Program-made: the position numbers and the translations under genes
The notes under the pieces: model-generated
The model's input: only the letters and a program-made list of their open reading frames with translations
Databases searched by the model: none
Told to the model about the DNA's origin: nothing
Assembly: GCA_963575645.1 (NCBI GenBank)
Contig: OY754466.1
Coordinates: 40,084,001-40,148,000, forward strand
Source of the DNA: Xanthostigma xanthostigma
Lineage: Eukaryota > Arthropoda > Insecta > Raphidioptera > Raphidiidae
DNA: 64,000 nt
Reading direction: 5' to 3'
Part shown: positions 44,523-55,487 of the stretch, piece after piece
How positions within the stretch are numbered: the first letter of the stretch is position 1
How the letters are laid out: each line of letters begins with the position of its first letter

Positions 44523-44837
44523 TTAATAATAATAATAATAATATAACTCTTTATTTGGTTTACCACACAGTATAAATAGTGTCATAAAATTAATTCCTTT
44601 TAAAGAATAACTACTAAGTCCCGGCAGGTACATTTTTAATTCCCTTTTAAATTTGTTTTTATTTGGTTCATCTTTTAGATGATTTGGCATTTTATTATAT
44701 ATTCTAATCATGGCATTTCTGACACCCCTATATGTGACTGTCAGCGTCGAGAAATCGGTTTTCAAATTATTTTTGTCACGAGTGATGTAATTATGATTTC
44801 TGTGGTTCCTATTGAATAAATATGGATGATCTTTCAT
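44523..44837 (-). pseudogene. 5'-truncated LINE, ORF2 C-terminal fragment
   Basis: A 104-codon frame with GVRNAMIRIYNKMPNHLKDE, KFKRELKMYL and SYSLKG. This pattern (gvkiyNkLP followed by FKxxLKxYL and a final YSLxEF-like motif) is the extreme C-terminus of insect non-LTR reverse transcriptase ORFs. On the minus strand the frame runs into a (TTA)n tail at 44522-44543, the expected 3' end of such elements. The rest of the element is missing. Confidence 0.75.
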
Positions 44838-46279
44838 AAATTTGCTGCATTTATAGATGTGTAGATCATAGACAGTAAGAATAGACAGTTTAGAAAATAA
44901 TTCACGACAGCTAGCGCGGGACCGCTAGTATAATGATAAATAATCAATCCAAAAAATTACCGAAAATGATGTCAGTACTCCGCGATCCGGCAAAAAAAAA
45001 ACTAATTGTGGACTCTCAATTTGTCTGTTCTCCGCACAGATTTGTCTGTGTAGGTACCTATATTAAATCTAACGGGCTTCCATCTATTGTGGTCGCATTT
45101 TTGTCATTTGAGAAATTTCGTATTTATTGAAATTGTCGACCTTCAGGACCCGTTAGCTGCAGTCCGACGGTCATCCGCGTCGTACGCCAATGAGCAGTGT
45201 GCATCGACTCATAGGCTGTGCTCGACGCCGTGCTATAACCGAGCCGGCGGTCGTTGCGATCGATTTGCTCGACGCATGCGCCGATACCAAATGCACATAC
45301 CCGTCGCCTACACCATCGCGCTGTCTACATCCGCCGTCTTTCTAAGCAATAATTCCAATAATGATCCTTTAAAATGACGCTACAAGACCGATACAGTGTA
45401 GTTACTGTACTTATGTAGCCAATAATCCGAATCTTCGTTTGTGACACATTAAATTTTTAATTATTTTAAGTAAAGGTAATATACAGGGTGTTTGGAATTT
45501 TGGTAGATTTAAAAGGCTACACGAAAGGGACAAATTCGTATCAATATTGTATCTGAACATTATATTTAATTAATTGTGTATTAGAATAGCTGCGGCAAAA
45601 GATGAAGCCACCGCGTCATAGTGACGTGAATGCAATTGCGCCCACCTTTTAGCTTGCTATTGGCTATTTCAGAGATCCATGTGCGTCGAGTGTTTATTTT
45701 TATTCTACCGCTATAAATGGATATGTCGAATTTATTCCACACGCCACTGTCTGCGGGCAAGTAGGCGTTCACTACCATTGATGACGTGCCTGGCTTCAAC
45801 TCTCATCGCGGGCACTATACATCAAGTATACTGACACAACAGTGACTGGCACTAGCTAGTTTGTTACTCGCTGTTAACGCGCTGTAACTGACTGACTCGA
45901 CTCACCGAGCTCGTCGTATTTATAGGCGCTCGGTAGTTTTTCCAGCATTTTCTAGAATCTTCTGGTCCCTTTTTGACCTGCATTTATTGTTGTTACAAGT
46001 TTGGGATTTGGCTTTCGACCGCCACAAAAACCTTTATACCTGCGTTCATTGTTGCTGTGTATTCTAGAGAATTCGACAGAAAGCAGTGGCGTGCGCAACA
46101 GTATTGTTAGTGTTGACATTAACCTAAGATTTTGACAATATATATAGGTATATTTTGTAAGAGAAACATTGTAGTTTATTTTGAAACTAGTTGATTTAAA
46201 CGTTATTTTTTTAATGTTGTACAAATGTATTTTATAATAGTGCGTGATTAGTAATATTTTGACGAAGCAAGGCAATATG
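44838..46279. other. No gene supported; CpG-richer patches
   Basis: 45120-45360 and 45590-45960 have a higher CpG content. A 96-codon plus frame (45087-45377) and a 72-codon minus frame (45581-45799) lie here without domains. A hairpin, ACCGAGCTCG ... GGCGCTCGGT, surrounds GTATTTATAGG near 45920, resembling a core promoter or LTR fragment. An ACAGGGTGTTTGGAATTTTG repeat head is at 45484. Confidence 0.35.
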
Positions 46280-46560
46280 TTATAAACGAGCGCTAGCGAG
46301 TTTTGACAGTCCCACGATTAACCACATAATATATACAGTATTTTTTGCACGTACTATAAAAATAACTGATTTTCACTTAATTTTCAAAATTTTTGACCAT
46401 TAAATTTTGAGCAAAATCATTTCTAATTGTCGGCTGCGTTCTATTCTTATGCGGTTTTCTATATAGAAATGGTAGTACGACTACTATTTTTCTTTACTCA
46501 ACTTTACAGCACAAGTGTTAAATGTGTCATTTTAGGTACAGACATGAAAAGCGGCCAGTT
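46280..46560 (+). repeat. Dispersed repeat family D
   Basis: GAGCGCTAGCGAGTTTTGAC and CTGATTTTCACTTAATTTTC. The later part, ATGGTAGTACGACTAC, is inverted at about 49880. It is one of several copies (see 40735). Confidence 0.6.
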
Positions 46561-47734
46561 TGTAGGTAGAGTGTGCAAAAAAATTTAATTTAGGTAGTAT
46601 TGTCATATTTTGTCAAACCCAAGTTTTTACTTTCCTCACGCACAACTGAAAGGACATTTTGAACGCATGTCTGCATATACTACAAGTAGTCTAGCAATTC
46701 AAAGTTGTCCTCTCACCTTTAATGAAAATTCTTTGTTTTCTTAAAGTGGCCCTGTGGAAGGTTGAGCCTTAATTTTTTAAAGATTTCTTAATAATAAATT
46801 AGTTATAGTGAAAGTTCGGAATTCGAAAAAGTTTTGACAGAAATGAAATAGAGTATAATCAGTGATTCTCGCATTTTACAGAGTACGCTCTGCATCTCTA
46901 TCTGTTCTGTTCCACATTATTGCTGTCGCACATATTTCATCTCACTCTCACATAGTCACAGAGGCATTAGGCGACGGCGTCCCGGTATCCGTCGTGACGC
47001 TATATGTGTATGTGTGTTGTAGGTATGTCTCTCTATACTGTGGATACCTCTACGTTTGCCATTGAACCACTAGTAGCTCCACACATTCTGCAAAAATCAG
47101 CGCGTCTAAAATAAAACGCTATATTCAAAGCATCAGATATCTAGATTTTAAACTTTCACGATGATTTGATTCAGTAATTCGTTTCGTGAACATTGTTTTT
47201 CACTGTATAGCGCGACCAGTTTTTTGTTTCTCTTTACGTACTAGTGCGTAATGCAGATATTTTTATTGGGTAGTGCAAAAACTTTTTTTTCTATAATTAC
47301 GATTTACGAAATCTTTGTTCTCGTCTGTATATAGAGGTGACCGGTAATTTCTCGATTTCCCCTCGGGAGAAGAAACTATGACTAATTTGGAATGACTTAA
47401 CCTCTATCACTTGGGGGTCACTTTTGTGAAGAATTTTATTTTTTTTTATTTATTGTAAGTTTTAGTACACAACATAAAATCTATAACAGTAAATATTGTG
47501 GTTTTTAGCTTTAGGAAAGTTAGCCAATTAATAAGCTCTCAGATCATGGAAAAGTTCAGGTCAAAAAGTAAGTTTTTTTTTAATTTTCATCCCCCAAAAT
47601 TCTAATTTTTGTCAAAAGAAAACCGTATTAGTTTTTCTCGAAAATAACGCATTTCCGACTCCCAAGTGATTAGATTAAATCATTCCAAATTATTCATAGT
47701 TTCTTCTTCTGAGAGGAATACGAGCAATTGCCAT
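46561..47734. other. No gene seen
   Basis: AT-rich. A 67-codon frame at 46862-47065 has no domain. A further family D fragment lies at about 47205-47280. Confidence 0.4.
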
Positions 47735-48352
47735 TCAACTAGATATATAAAAGGAAACCGTGACTGACTGACTGACTGATTGACTGACTGACTAACTGAC
47801 TGACTGATTTATCAACGCACAGCTCAAACCACTGGACGGATTGGACGGAAATTTGGCACACAGATAGTTATTATGACGTAGGCATCCGCCAAGAACGGAT
47901 TTTTGAAAATTCAATCCCTAAAAGGGTGTAACGGGGGTTCAAAATTTGCATGGAGAATAAATGCACAGCTCAAACTATTGGACGAATTGGGCAGAAATTT
48001 GGCACCCATATAGTTATTATGACGTAGGCATCCGCTAAGAACAGACTTTTGAAAATTTACCCCTAAAAGAATGTAAAGAGGTTTCACAATTTTCATGGAG
48101 AAACCATATAAGATTCGAAAATGCGCAGGACTACTCCTGTCAACAAATAAATAAACAAGTGTTTCGTACTTTTTCAAAAACGAACCCTTCAGAGGGTGAA
48201 AAGAGGTAAATAGTAATTTTCAAGGTTTGTCAGGACGTTGATCACGTGAATGTCATCGATTTTGAAATTTATTAGGGTGGTCTACGTTGAGAAAGGAGCA
48301 ACTCTTTTGTGTTTCGTCTCAATCGCGCACGAAGCCGCGGGTAACGGCTAGT
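47735..48352 (+). repeat. Family G element with TGAC microsatellite and duplicated unit
   Basis: Begins GATATATAAAAGGAAACCG, followed by (TGAC)n at 47761-47806. Then come two related units (47821-47963 and 47964-48110) sharing TTATTATGACGTAGGCATCC, and an end ACGAAGCCGCGGGTAACGGC. It is a non-autonomous repeat with an internal duplication. Confidence 0.7.
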
Positions 48353-48626
48353 TCTACGTTTTGATAACCGAAAAGTTTGAACGTCGCTGTAAAACACGCC
48401 GGTAGTACGTTGAAGCGAGAGAGCAAGCGAAAAGCGTAGCAGCGCGCGCTCGTTCACTATGGCCACCACACCGGCGTCCACATCGTCATAGCTCTATCCC
48501 GCGAAGAGCTACTAGCTCCTACAGGAGGCTGTACCACTTACCCGGTACAAACACACTACGGCACACACACATATACTCGCGGAACACGCACGCACACACG
48601 GACACCAAAAATTTACACGCACACAA
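48353..48626 (+). promoter_or_regulatory. CpG-rich island, possible promoter and 5' UTR
   Basis: This unique stretch, directly after the family G element, is much richer in CpG than its surroundings (GCGCGCGCTCG, CGGAACACGCACGC) and includes a CA-rich run at 48545-48600. It leads into a candidate coding exon. No TATA box is evident. Transcription is inferred only from composition and position. Confidence 0.35.
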
Positions 48627-48698
48627 ATGTCTGCCGCATCGGAAGATGGGCTCAACAACAGCACACAAGACATTCACTCGTTTTTGGAACGGCTCCAC
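48627..48698 (+). CDS. Candidate first coding exon, 24 codons
   Basis: ATG at 48627 in a good context (ACAAATGT) opens MSAASEDGLNNSTQDIHSFL then ERLH, ending exactly before GTAAAA at 48699. If unspliced, a stop follows three codons later. It sits at the end of a CpG-rich island inside the third intron of the C2 gene, on the same strand. It could be an alternative start for that gene or a separate gene's first exon. I do not recognise the peptide, and no partner exon was found in the window. Confidence 0.35.
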
Positions 48699-48710
48699 GT
48701 AAAACGTTAA

Positions 48711-49759
48711 TTAATTGTATTATTTGCTGTTTTTTTAATATGGCTTCGTGTCGATGTGCAATTGTTCTTTGTGCATTTTAGTGCCGCTTAATAATAACCA
48801 AGTGCTGTTTATATATAAAAGCTTGGTGTGGATTGTGTTGAAAGCTTTAAAGTGATAGTTTAGAATTTTTTTTTACTTTAAAATTCGAAAATTTTGAAAA
48901 TGTGAAAATGTAAATTTTGTGTAAGTTGTGACGGAAACTTGGAATTTATCGAAAATAATTAATCTTTAAAAATTGTGTTTTTTTTTGGAAGTATTAATAT
49001 AATGAAAACAATTTTAGGATACCAATTACCGATAAATAATAAAATATTTCATAGTGGATTATTCCTGAAAATTCTAAATCTGTGTGCTTATTTATTATTT
49101 TGTAAAAGGCTATCGTGTTTAAATATCTGGTAATTTTGGTTTTTCAATTTGGTCTTTTTGATTAATTTTGAAAATACTTTTTTTTATTATTTCAGCATAT
49201 AGATTTATTCAGCTCTGAAACGGAAAATGTCTGTTTGGAAATTGTACTGCAAAATGTATGATATAATAAAAGATAGGTTTTTTTTATATGCATTATTGAT
49301 TAGGGAGCGTTTTTTTGTGTTTTTTTAGGTGCGGCCTATTTAATGTATATACATATTTAAATACATTCTGCGAGGCAACTTTTCCTTTAATAAAACATTT
49401 TCTTTAGGAAGAAACTATACAGGGTAAAACAGAAAATTATTGTAAATATTAACAAACGGTCGTTAAAATGGAGACAAAATTTGTGTAAAGTTCGAAAGTT
49501 TTTTTTTTCTTTTAGAAGGTTAAAAATTTAATTGAGAAAAGTATATTGCCGTAATATTTACAGTTTGATTTTGTACAGGGTGTCTAGGAATTATTCTTCC
49601 ATATCGGTGCCATAAGTTGTGAAAAATATGTCATCTTTTGACTTGTACTTCGCTTCACTTCTAAAAATACCGCTGAATGAATTATATAATATCTGGATAC
49701 AGTGCTGTTTAAGTTAATTAAAACTTTTTGTTAAAATGGAATTTTCAATACATACTTTC
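48711..49759. other. No gene seen
   Basis: Very AT-rich, with TACAGGGTAAAACAG and TACAGGGTGTCTAGG heads near 49420 and 49572 that mark decayed dispersed repeats. Confidence 0.45.
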
Positions 49760-50120
49760 TAAAAATACATTTTTTGCACGATTCTCTGCAAAATAGCTGA
49801 TTTTCATGTCTGTATAGCGGTTGTAAAATGACCCTTTTTGCACTAATGCGTAATTAAAACAAAAGAAATTACGAAACGTAGTCGTACTACCATTTCCATA
49901 GTAAAAGTATGAATATCAAACGCAGTCCACAATTGGAAGTGAACTTGCTCATAATTGAGCGCTCAAAAGTTTTTTAATTATTTCTTCATATTAACCGAAA
50001 TTTGATTGCGATCCGCTCGGTCGCTTAACCTATATCGTGTTCACAGACAAATTAACAAAGGAACAGACTTTTCCAAAAATGTTTTTTGAACTCAGGGGGC
50101 CTTGCAATGAAAAAATATGT
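49760..50120. repeat. Family D and family J pieces
   Basis: 49760-49990 carries GCACGATTCTCTGCAAAATA and GTAGTCGTACTACCATTTCC (inverse of the D copy at 46480). 49985-50120 carries TTGATTGCGATCCGCTCGG, the minus-strand head of family J. Confidence 0.6.
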
Positions 50121-50499
50121 CAAATTTAGTAACATTCCTCCGTTTATGAATCTGGAATGGTAAAAGGTAATTCAATTTTTTTCGGTGCGTTTATTTTTGT
50201 CCTCAATTGTTGCCCAATATTCACACTTTTGGTGCACTTTTCCCTTTTCTCCCTTTAAAAATTTTATTTGCCTTTTTTACTTAGACCTTCCATAGTAAGA
50301 GGTAGAGGGGATAAAAGCTCTGATGAAATAATTGATATACAGTATAAACTCTATGTAGTGAACTTCTGTAACGAAAAACTCCTTAAAACGTAGAAATTTC
50401 TAAGGTTTGTTTGGTTTACATTGTTACCTATATATCGATACACTCTATATAACGTAACAACCACTCTCAATAGCAAAACAATACGTCATTATTAAGACC

Positions 50500-50950
50500 C
50501 CAATATGATCGTGAGCCACCACCAAGCATTGAACAAGCTCTGTATGTCGCAAAATTATTAGATGTTAACAAAATAAAATAAGACACCTTGATATTATGAT
50601 ATGATAAAATTATACCGGATACAAGGCTAAAATATTAAAACAATTTTTGTTCACTAAAACATTATTTATTGGTCAACGTTTCGGCAGTTTTTCTTGACTT
50701 CTTCAGGACCTATATCAAATAAATAATACCCTACACATCTTTTATGTTTAGGATTTAGATGTGTAGGGTAATATTTATTTCTTGTAGGTCCTGATGAAGT
50801 CAAGAAAAACTGCCGAAACGTTGGCCAATAAATAATGTTTTAGTGAACAAAAACTGTATTAATATTTTAGCCTTGTATCTAGTATAATTTTATCATAAAA
50901 TTATTAGAGGAATTCTTTTTATTTAACGAAGATGATCCCACTATGTCCCA
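50500..50950 (+). pseudogene. pogo/Tigger transposase C-terminal remnant, disrupted
   Basis: Before the insertion the frame reads REPPPSIEQALYVAKLL (from about 50510). After it, from about 50909, the same frame resumes with EEFFLFNEDDP and TMSQEI, then stops. The proline-rich stretch followed by a leucine-rich helix and a D-D-P segment is typical of Tigger/pogo transposase C-termini. The DDE catalytic part is absent. Disruption by the palindromic insertion leaves a 12-bp duplication. Confidence 0.6.
50563..50896. mobile_element. Palindromic insertion with 12-bp TSD and hammerhead-like motifs
   Basis: Flanked by AAAATTATTAGA at 50551-50562 and 50897-50908. The arms (about 50602-50895) carry ATTATTTATTGGTCAACGTT and its inverse. 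Both arms have the motif; the right one is CTGATGA, A, GTCA/TGCC stem, GAAAC, GTTGG (50791-50824). The long TSD fits a retroelement. The structure resembles the ends of Penelope-like elements. Confidence 0.65.
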
Positions 50951-51154
50951 AGAAATATAACGGAAGATACAATTAAAATACTGGCATAGTAAAAAAACGA
51001 CAAACAAAGTTAACAGATTATCATTTTGTTATATAAATTTTTTGCACTCAATTTAATCAAAATTGAAATCACTTATTCATAAAAATATATTGTTTTCCTT
51101 TAGAGTCCGTTTAACGAAAACTCTTTAAAACGCAATTTTGCTATATAGAGTGTA

Positions 51155-51481
51155 CAGTGCCGGATTAACCTATAAGTAAGCAAAGTAAGCAATTGCTTAG
51201 GGCATCACGTCTCAGGAGGCACCAAGAAGCACAACTCAGAAATGAAAAGTACCTCACTAAACCGTGTCAACAATTTTTTTTTCCTTTTTGTCATGTTCTC
51301 AAAAATTTGATCTACTGATATGTCTTTAGAAGCATAAAAATTAAATATAAAATTGATTGTAAAATTCAATTTTTTTCCCTTCTATCAATTTGATTTTTTA
51401 TTTTATAAGTTGGACATATTAGAGATGGGGGCCCATAAGCAAGAAATGCTTAGGGCATCAAGGAGTCTTAATACGGCACTG
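51155..51481. mobile_element. hAT-like MITE nested in the pogo element
   Basis: Starts CAGTGCCGGATTAACC and ends with TTAATACGGCACTG. Both halves carry ATGCTTAGGGCATCA-like blocks. The bases AGTGTA are present on each side (51149-51154 and 51482-51487), a shorter duplication than the 8 bp usual for hAT. The termini are typical of hAT; the TSD is the weak point. Confidence 0.65.
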
Positions 51482-51494
51482 AGTGTACACTGTA

Positions 51495-52044
51495 CTTTCC
51501 AATTTCTGAGGAGTCATCATCCTTCATGAATAATACTGTACAGTGAACGTCATATTATACTTATATTTATTTAATGGGCTATCCATCATATCAGATTCTG
51601 ACATGTTTGATGTAGAATAAATATATTTAAGCTGTTAATAACATTTATTCATATTCTTTTCTCAGAAGAGTCGCTTTTGTTTTTGTACCGATTTTTTTTA
51701 TATTTTATGATTTCGTTGATAAGCATTTTCTTGCATGCTTAGCCGGTTAATGTTCTATTTCGACGACTTTCACTGTTTGTTGTAAAAAAGTACCGTCGAC
51801 TTTTGTTATTCTTATATTTTCTTTTTAACAAAAGTATGAAAAACTTATGTAATACATAGGTATTACATAATGTACTTTATATACAGTCCGCACGTTTAGT
51901 GTAGAACAATACATGTGAAACAAAAAAACAAATGCCGGGTCGTCTGCGGCAAAAACCCTTGGACAGGTCTGTCTTACGTATTAAACGCGCATTTTTTTGT
52001 TATAGTCGAGGTCAGGAGTCGGAAGAGGTACCTTTTTTTTGCCA
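51495..52044. other. No gene seen; family M fragment
   Basis: AT-rich. 51925-51965 has a diverged family M end (GCCGGGTCGTCTGCGGCAAA). Confidence 0.45.
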
Positions 52045-52573
52045 GAGTACCAATATAGAGACTCCCCTCTGTTTTCGAGGTTGCTGAACACGATGGCGAG
52101 GGTTCCACATTTTTTTCCTTTAGGCAACTTCTTCAAATTAGCCCCCCTGATTTCCAGCCCTTGGAAAAAATTATAAAAAAAATTGAGCACAACAGTTTTG
52201 TAAGAAAATTAATTCCCTACAAAAAATCGATCTTGTGTTTTTTCTGTAAATGTGAAACTTTAATAATTACAGACCTTCAAAGATGGTCGTTTATACGTAA
52301 AATTTTCATAAATGATCATATTTGAAGGCCTGTAATTCTTAAAGTATCATATTTACAGAAAAAAAAACAAGAACGATTTTTTGTAGAGAATTAATTTTCC
52401 TATACAAAATTGTGTTCAAAATTTTTTATAATTTTTTTCAAGGGTTGGAAATCAGGGAAGGGGACAATTTGAAAGGGTTCCTGAAGAAAACAAAATGTTG
52501 GACTCTTGCCATCGTGTTCAACGACCTCGAAAACGGGAGAGGGGTCTAGATTGGCGATCTGGCAAAAAAAAAA
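52045..52573. mobile_element. Foldback element with about 240-bp arms
   Basis: AGACTCCCCTCTGTTTTCGA, CGATGGCGAGGGTTC and CAGACCTTCAAAGATGGTCG on the left have imperfect inverses on the right. Loop near 52300. Non-coding; the 60-69-codon frames on the minus strand sit on the arms. Confidence 0.7.
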
Positions 52574-53157
52574 AAATAAACGCACACACTGTATAAGTAT
52601 GACGATGTAGGTAGGTACTTATGCTTGCTGTATCATAACAATAAACTTTTCAAGTTCATCGACAAAAAGTTGCTCAAATTATATAAGTAGACAGATTAAA
52701 GATCGTTTAAAAAAAGGAACTCTATGAGTTGAAAAGCGTTCGGTATCGCTTGCGAGTGGCAATGATCTAGATACTAATGGAAAATATCAGTTTGTAGATC
52801 AATTGCATTTTTCAAGATCATTTTTCAAAATAATTTCTAATAGATAAAATTATGATAATTGAACAATATAGCTACAAAATGTGCACAAAATTGCGTTTCA
52901 AAAAAGTGACTAATATCAATAGGTCGCCGTAACTCCGTGAGCCGGTCCGGGTCTTTTTCTTAATTACATGGTCACGTAGAGACGTGATGATTACTTTATT
53001 TCGAACAAATGTTTGACAATTTTCCCGGTAACTTTTTAGGTCTCAGATCGACCCTAGCTAAGAGGTCCTTATGATAAACATTTAAAATAAAAGAGGTAAA
53101 TTTTTTTTTGAGTTCAACGTTTTTTTTGTACAATCAATGAAGCTAGAAGACAATTAG

Positions 53158-53341
53158 GTATAGGTTACCAATCTGGACCTTTGACCTGACTAAAACTAAA
53201 ATCGTGGGATGCATTTAGTAACATTAAGGTTAAAGAAGACAGTTGAAAACCAGATATATGTTCCAAGCTGTAATAAAAGGTTTTTTACTAAATGGGTCCC
53301 ACGATTTTATTTTAGTCTGATCAAAGCTCCAGATTGGTGAT
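53158..53341. repeat. Inverted-repeat element
   Basis: CCAATCTGGACCTTTGACCT and ATCGTGGGATGCATTTAGTA at the left face inverses at 53279-53341 (CTAAATGGGTCCCACGATT, AAGCTCCAGATTGGTGA). Confidence 0.65.
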
Positions 53342-54124
53342 CCATAATTATTTTCTAACTTTAGTACATCATTCATTCTAAAATTATGAAGTGTCGGGGA
53401 GGGGGTAGCGGGACATAGCGGGGAATCCCTCATGCGGCTCGAATGAAACGCCATGTGTAGTGTCAAATGGATTGCTTTGATTGGTCGTCAGTAGGCGCGC
53501 GACTTTCATGAGCGATCCACGGCATTTCGACAGCCGTTTATGCTATATATAAACAAGAGTCTCGAAATCAGTGTTTTTTTTGCCCCATACTCGGGGCATA
53601 GCGGGGAATATTCCATTTTTCATTTATGTATCTATTCACATATCGTATATTTATTATCGTTATCGAAAAAAATATTTTTATATAGTCGTTCACAATGCGT
53701 CAAACCACGATATTGAGTTAAAATTTGTTGTTTAATCATAATATTTTATCTTGTAGTTATGCTTAAGTACTAAGAACCCCACTATGCTCCCCAACCCTAC
53801 CTAAGATTTTGATTGTTCTGCAGCTCTGGAGCTCATAGAGGAACCGACACTGCACTACTTTACGGAACATGGTAGTAAAAGATTGCTTAGGAAATTTACA
53901 CGCATTAATATTCATAGGCAATTTATGAAATTTTATCTAAAAACTATATAAACTACACAGTTCTATTCTTTCATTCGTGTTCATATGATATTACGTATCG
54001 ATTATTTGATTTTCAAACATTATTTGTTGTTTTATTAACCGTTCATTTATAGTGTACAGTGAAAATTTCCATAGTTGGACAACAACGGTTCCAAATATTT
54101 CAGAGACCTCCTTTTTACCACGTT
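53342..54124. other. No gene seen
   Basis: AT-rich. The CCCCATACTCGGGGCATAGC stretch near 53583 and the GGGACATAGCGGGGAATCCC stretch near 53410 are related to each other, so this is probably old repeat DNA. GATTGTTCTGCAGCTCTGGA near 53811 echoes the sequence near 2020. Confidence 0.4.
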
Positions 54125-54300
54125 TTTATTAACCCGCTTTCTTGTACCTATGTTTGTCTGGGTGGAATTTTGTAATTGATTTTAAACTAACATCCTGATG
54201 AGATAGAGATTTTAAATACATAAAAAAGAAATTAATAAAAGAAATAAAAAAAAGCGAGTGTGCTTTAGACCATACGACTGAAAAACTTCTTTCTGCCATA
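54125..54300 (+). repeat. Family L repeat running into GAGTGTGCTTTAGACC segment
   Basis: 54125-54215 matches 9236-9320. 54248-54300 matches the start of the insertion at 13862. The adjacency suggests that the two are parts of one element. Confidence 0.6.
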
Positions 54301-54507
54301 TACCTATATCTATATCTAATATATAATAATGATACAATAATAATCGATAATCTATTCCATATTTTGATTAGACATCCTGATTTGACGACACAATACAACC
54401 TCACTCTGTAGCACATATCTACAAAGACGAAATAATAATAATAATAATATTTCTCTTTATTTGTTACATTCTAGAGATAACAAATAGTGTCAAAGTCAAA
54501 TATATAA

Positions 54508-55083
54508 TTAAATGGGATTTCCAAAGAATTCATCGAGACAGTAAAAGGCCTGTTCAATTAAATAGAGCTTTAGAGAACTTTTAAATTTATTGTAACTTTC
54601 AATCTGTCGTATATCAGAAGGTAAGATATTGTATATCCTTTGACACACATGTCTAGGCCCCTTACTGCCTAATGTAGTACTGAAAGACTGAATGTAAATA
54701 TTTTCAGTTTGCCTGGTATTATATGAATGTACAGTAGAGGTCAAAGTAAATAAAGAGATATTCTTTTTGACAAATAATGCGCACTGTAAAATAAAAAGCG
54801 ATGGTAGAGTCAAAATTCTATAGAACTTGAAAAGCCCTCTACAATGCTCCAACCGCTTAACCCCACTCAGAATCCTTACAACCCTTTTTTGCAACCTAAA
54901 AACTCGTATTGCTGACGTCGAGTTTCCCCAAAATATGATGCCGTAATTTAGTTTGGATTGGAAATTTCCAAACTGCATAATAACATCAATACTTACATAT
55001 GTCTTGAGCTTCTTAATTAAATAGCACATTTTAGTGAGTTGGGAAATTATGTTTTCTATATGTACCGACCAATCCAAATTCAT
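54508..55083 (-). pseudogene. 5'-truncated LINE, reverse-transcriptase ORF C-terminal part
   Basis: A 191-codon frame with LDWSVHIENI, NYGIIFWGNS, VFRLQKRVVRIL, CRGLFKFYRILTLPSLFI, HSYNTR and, near the end, YNKFKSSLKLYLIE. This succession is the post-reverse-transcriptase region of insect jockey/CR1-like non-LTR elements: W-x-x-H-I, YG-x-x-x-WG, LQKR-x-x-R, LTLPSL, YNTR and FK-x-x-LK-x-YL. The catalytic YADD region is lost with the 5' end. Downstream on the minus strand a short 3' UTR leads to a (TTA)n tail at 54430-54452. It is probably the same kind of element as 44523-44837. Confidence 0.85.
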
Positions 55084-55487
55084 TGAAATATGTAATGTTT
55101 AAAGTATAATTTTTGATTAATTAATAGGCAAAATATGTATATATATATTTATTAGTATAATTTATAATACATTTAAAAGGATTTATTAACTAACCTACAT
55201 TATTTCCTGTTACAAAATGCAGCAAAATTCGATGAAATGTATTTTTGATACAAAAACAATTGTTTTCATTTTAAACGTTAAATAGTTGTCCAAAAAAATA
55301 CATGATCTATAGTGGGATTTTCATCATCAAGTCTGCTATTTCTAATGGCACGCTTGGGTGATTTATGGAAAATACTGTTGAATTATATCGCATATTTTTG
55401 TTTTAATTTACGCACTAGTGTTGAATGTGTCATTTGACGACCGCAATACAGGCATGCAAAGTAGTTATTTTATAGGACTAGCAACTC
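55084..55487. other. No gene seen; family D fragment
   Basis: AT-rich. 55400-55480 holds TTACGCACTAGTGTTGAATG and GCATGCAAAGTAG, as in family D. Confidence 0.45.

Larger units (their letters stand above)
50340..51492. mobile_element. pogo/Tigger-like element, copy 2, with two nested insertions
   Basis: The ends are CAGTATAAACTC and AGTGTACACTG, with TA on both sides (50338-50339 and 51493-51494). It is related to 5995-6590. An insertion at 50563-50896 and a hAT-like insertion at 51155-51481 split it. A plus-strand transposase remnant spans the first insertion. Confidence 0.8.

Noticed and set aside
45087..45377. 96-codon GC-richer frame with several Cys and Arg
   Set aside because: No splice context, no recognisable motif and weak composition support. 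Kept only as a CpG-richer patch.
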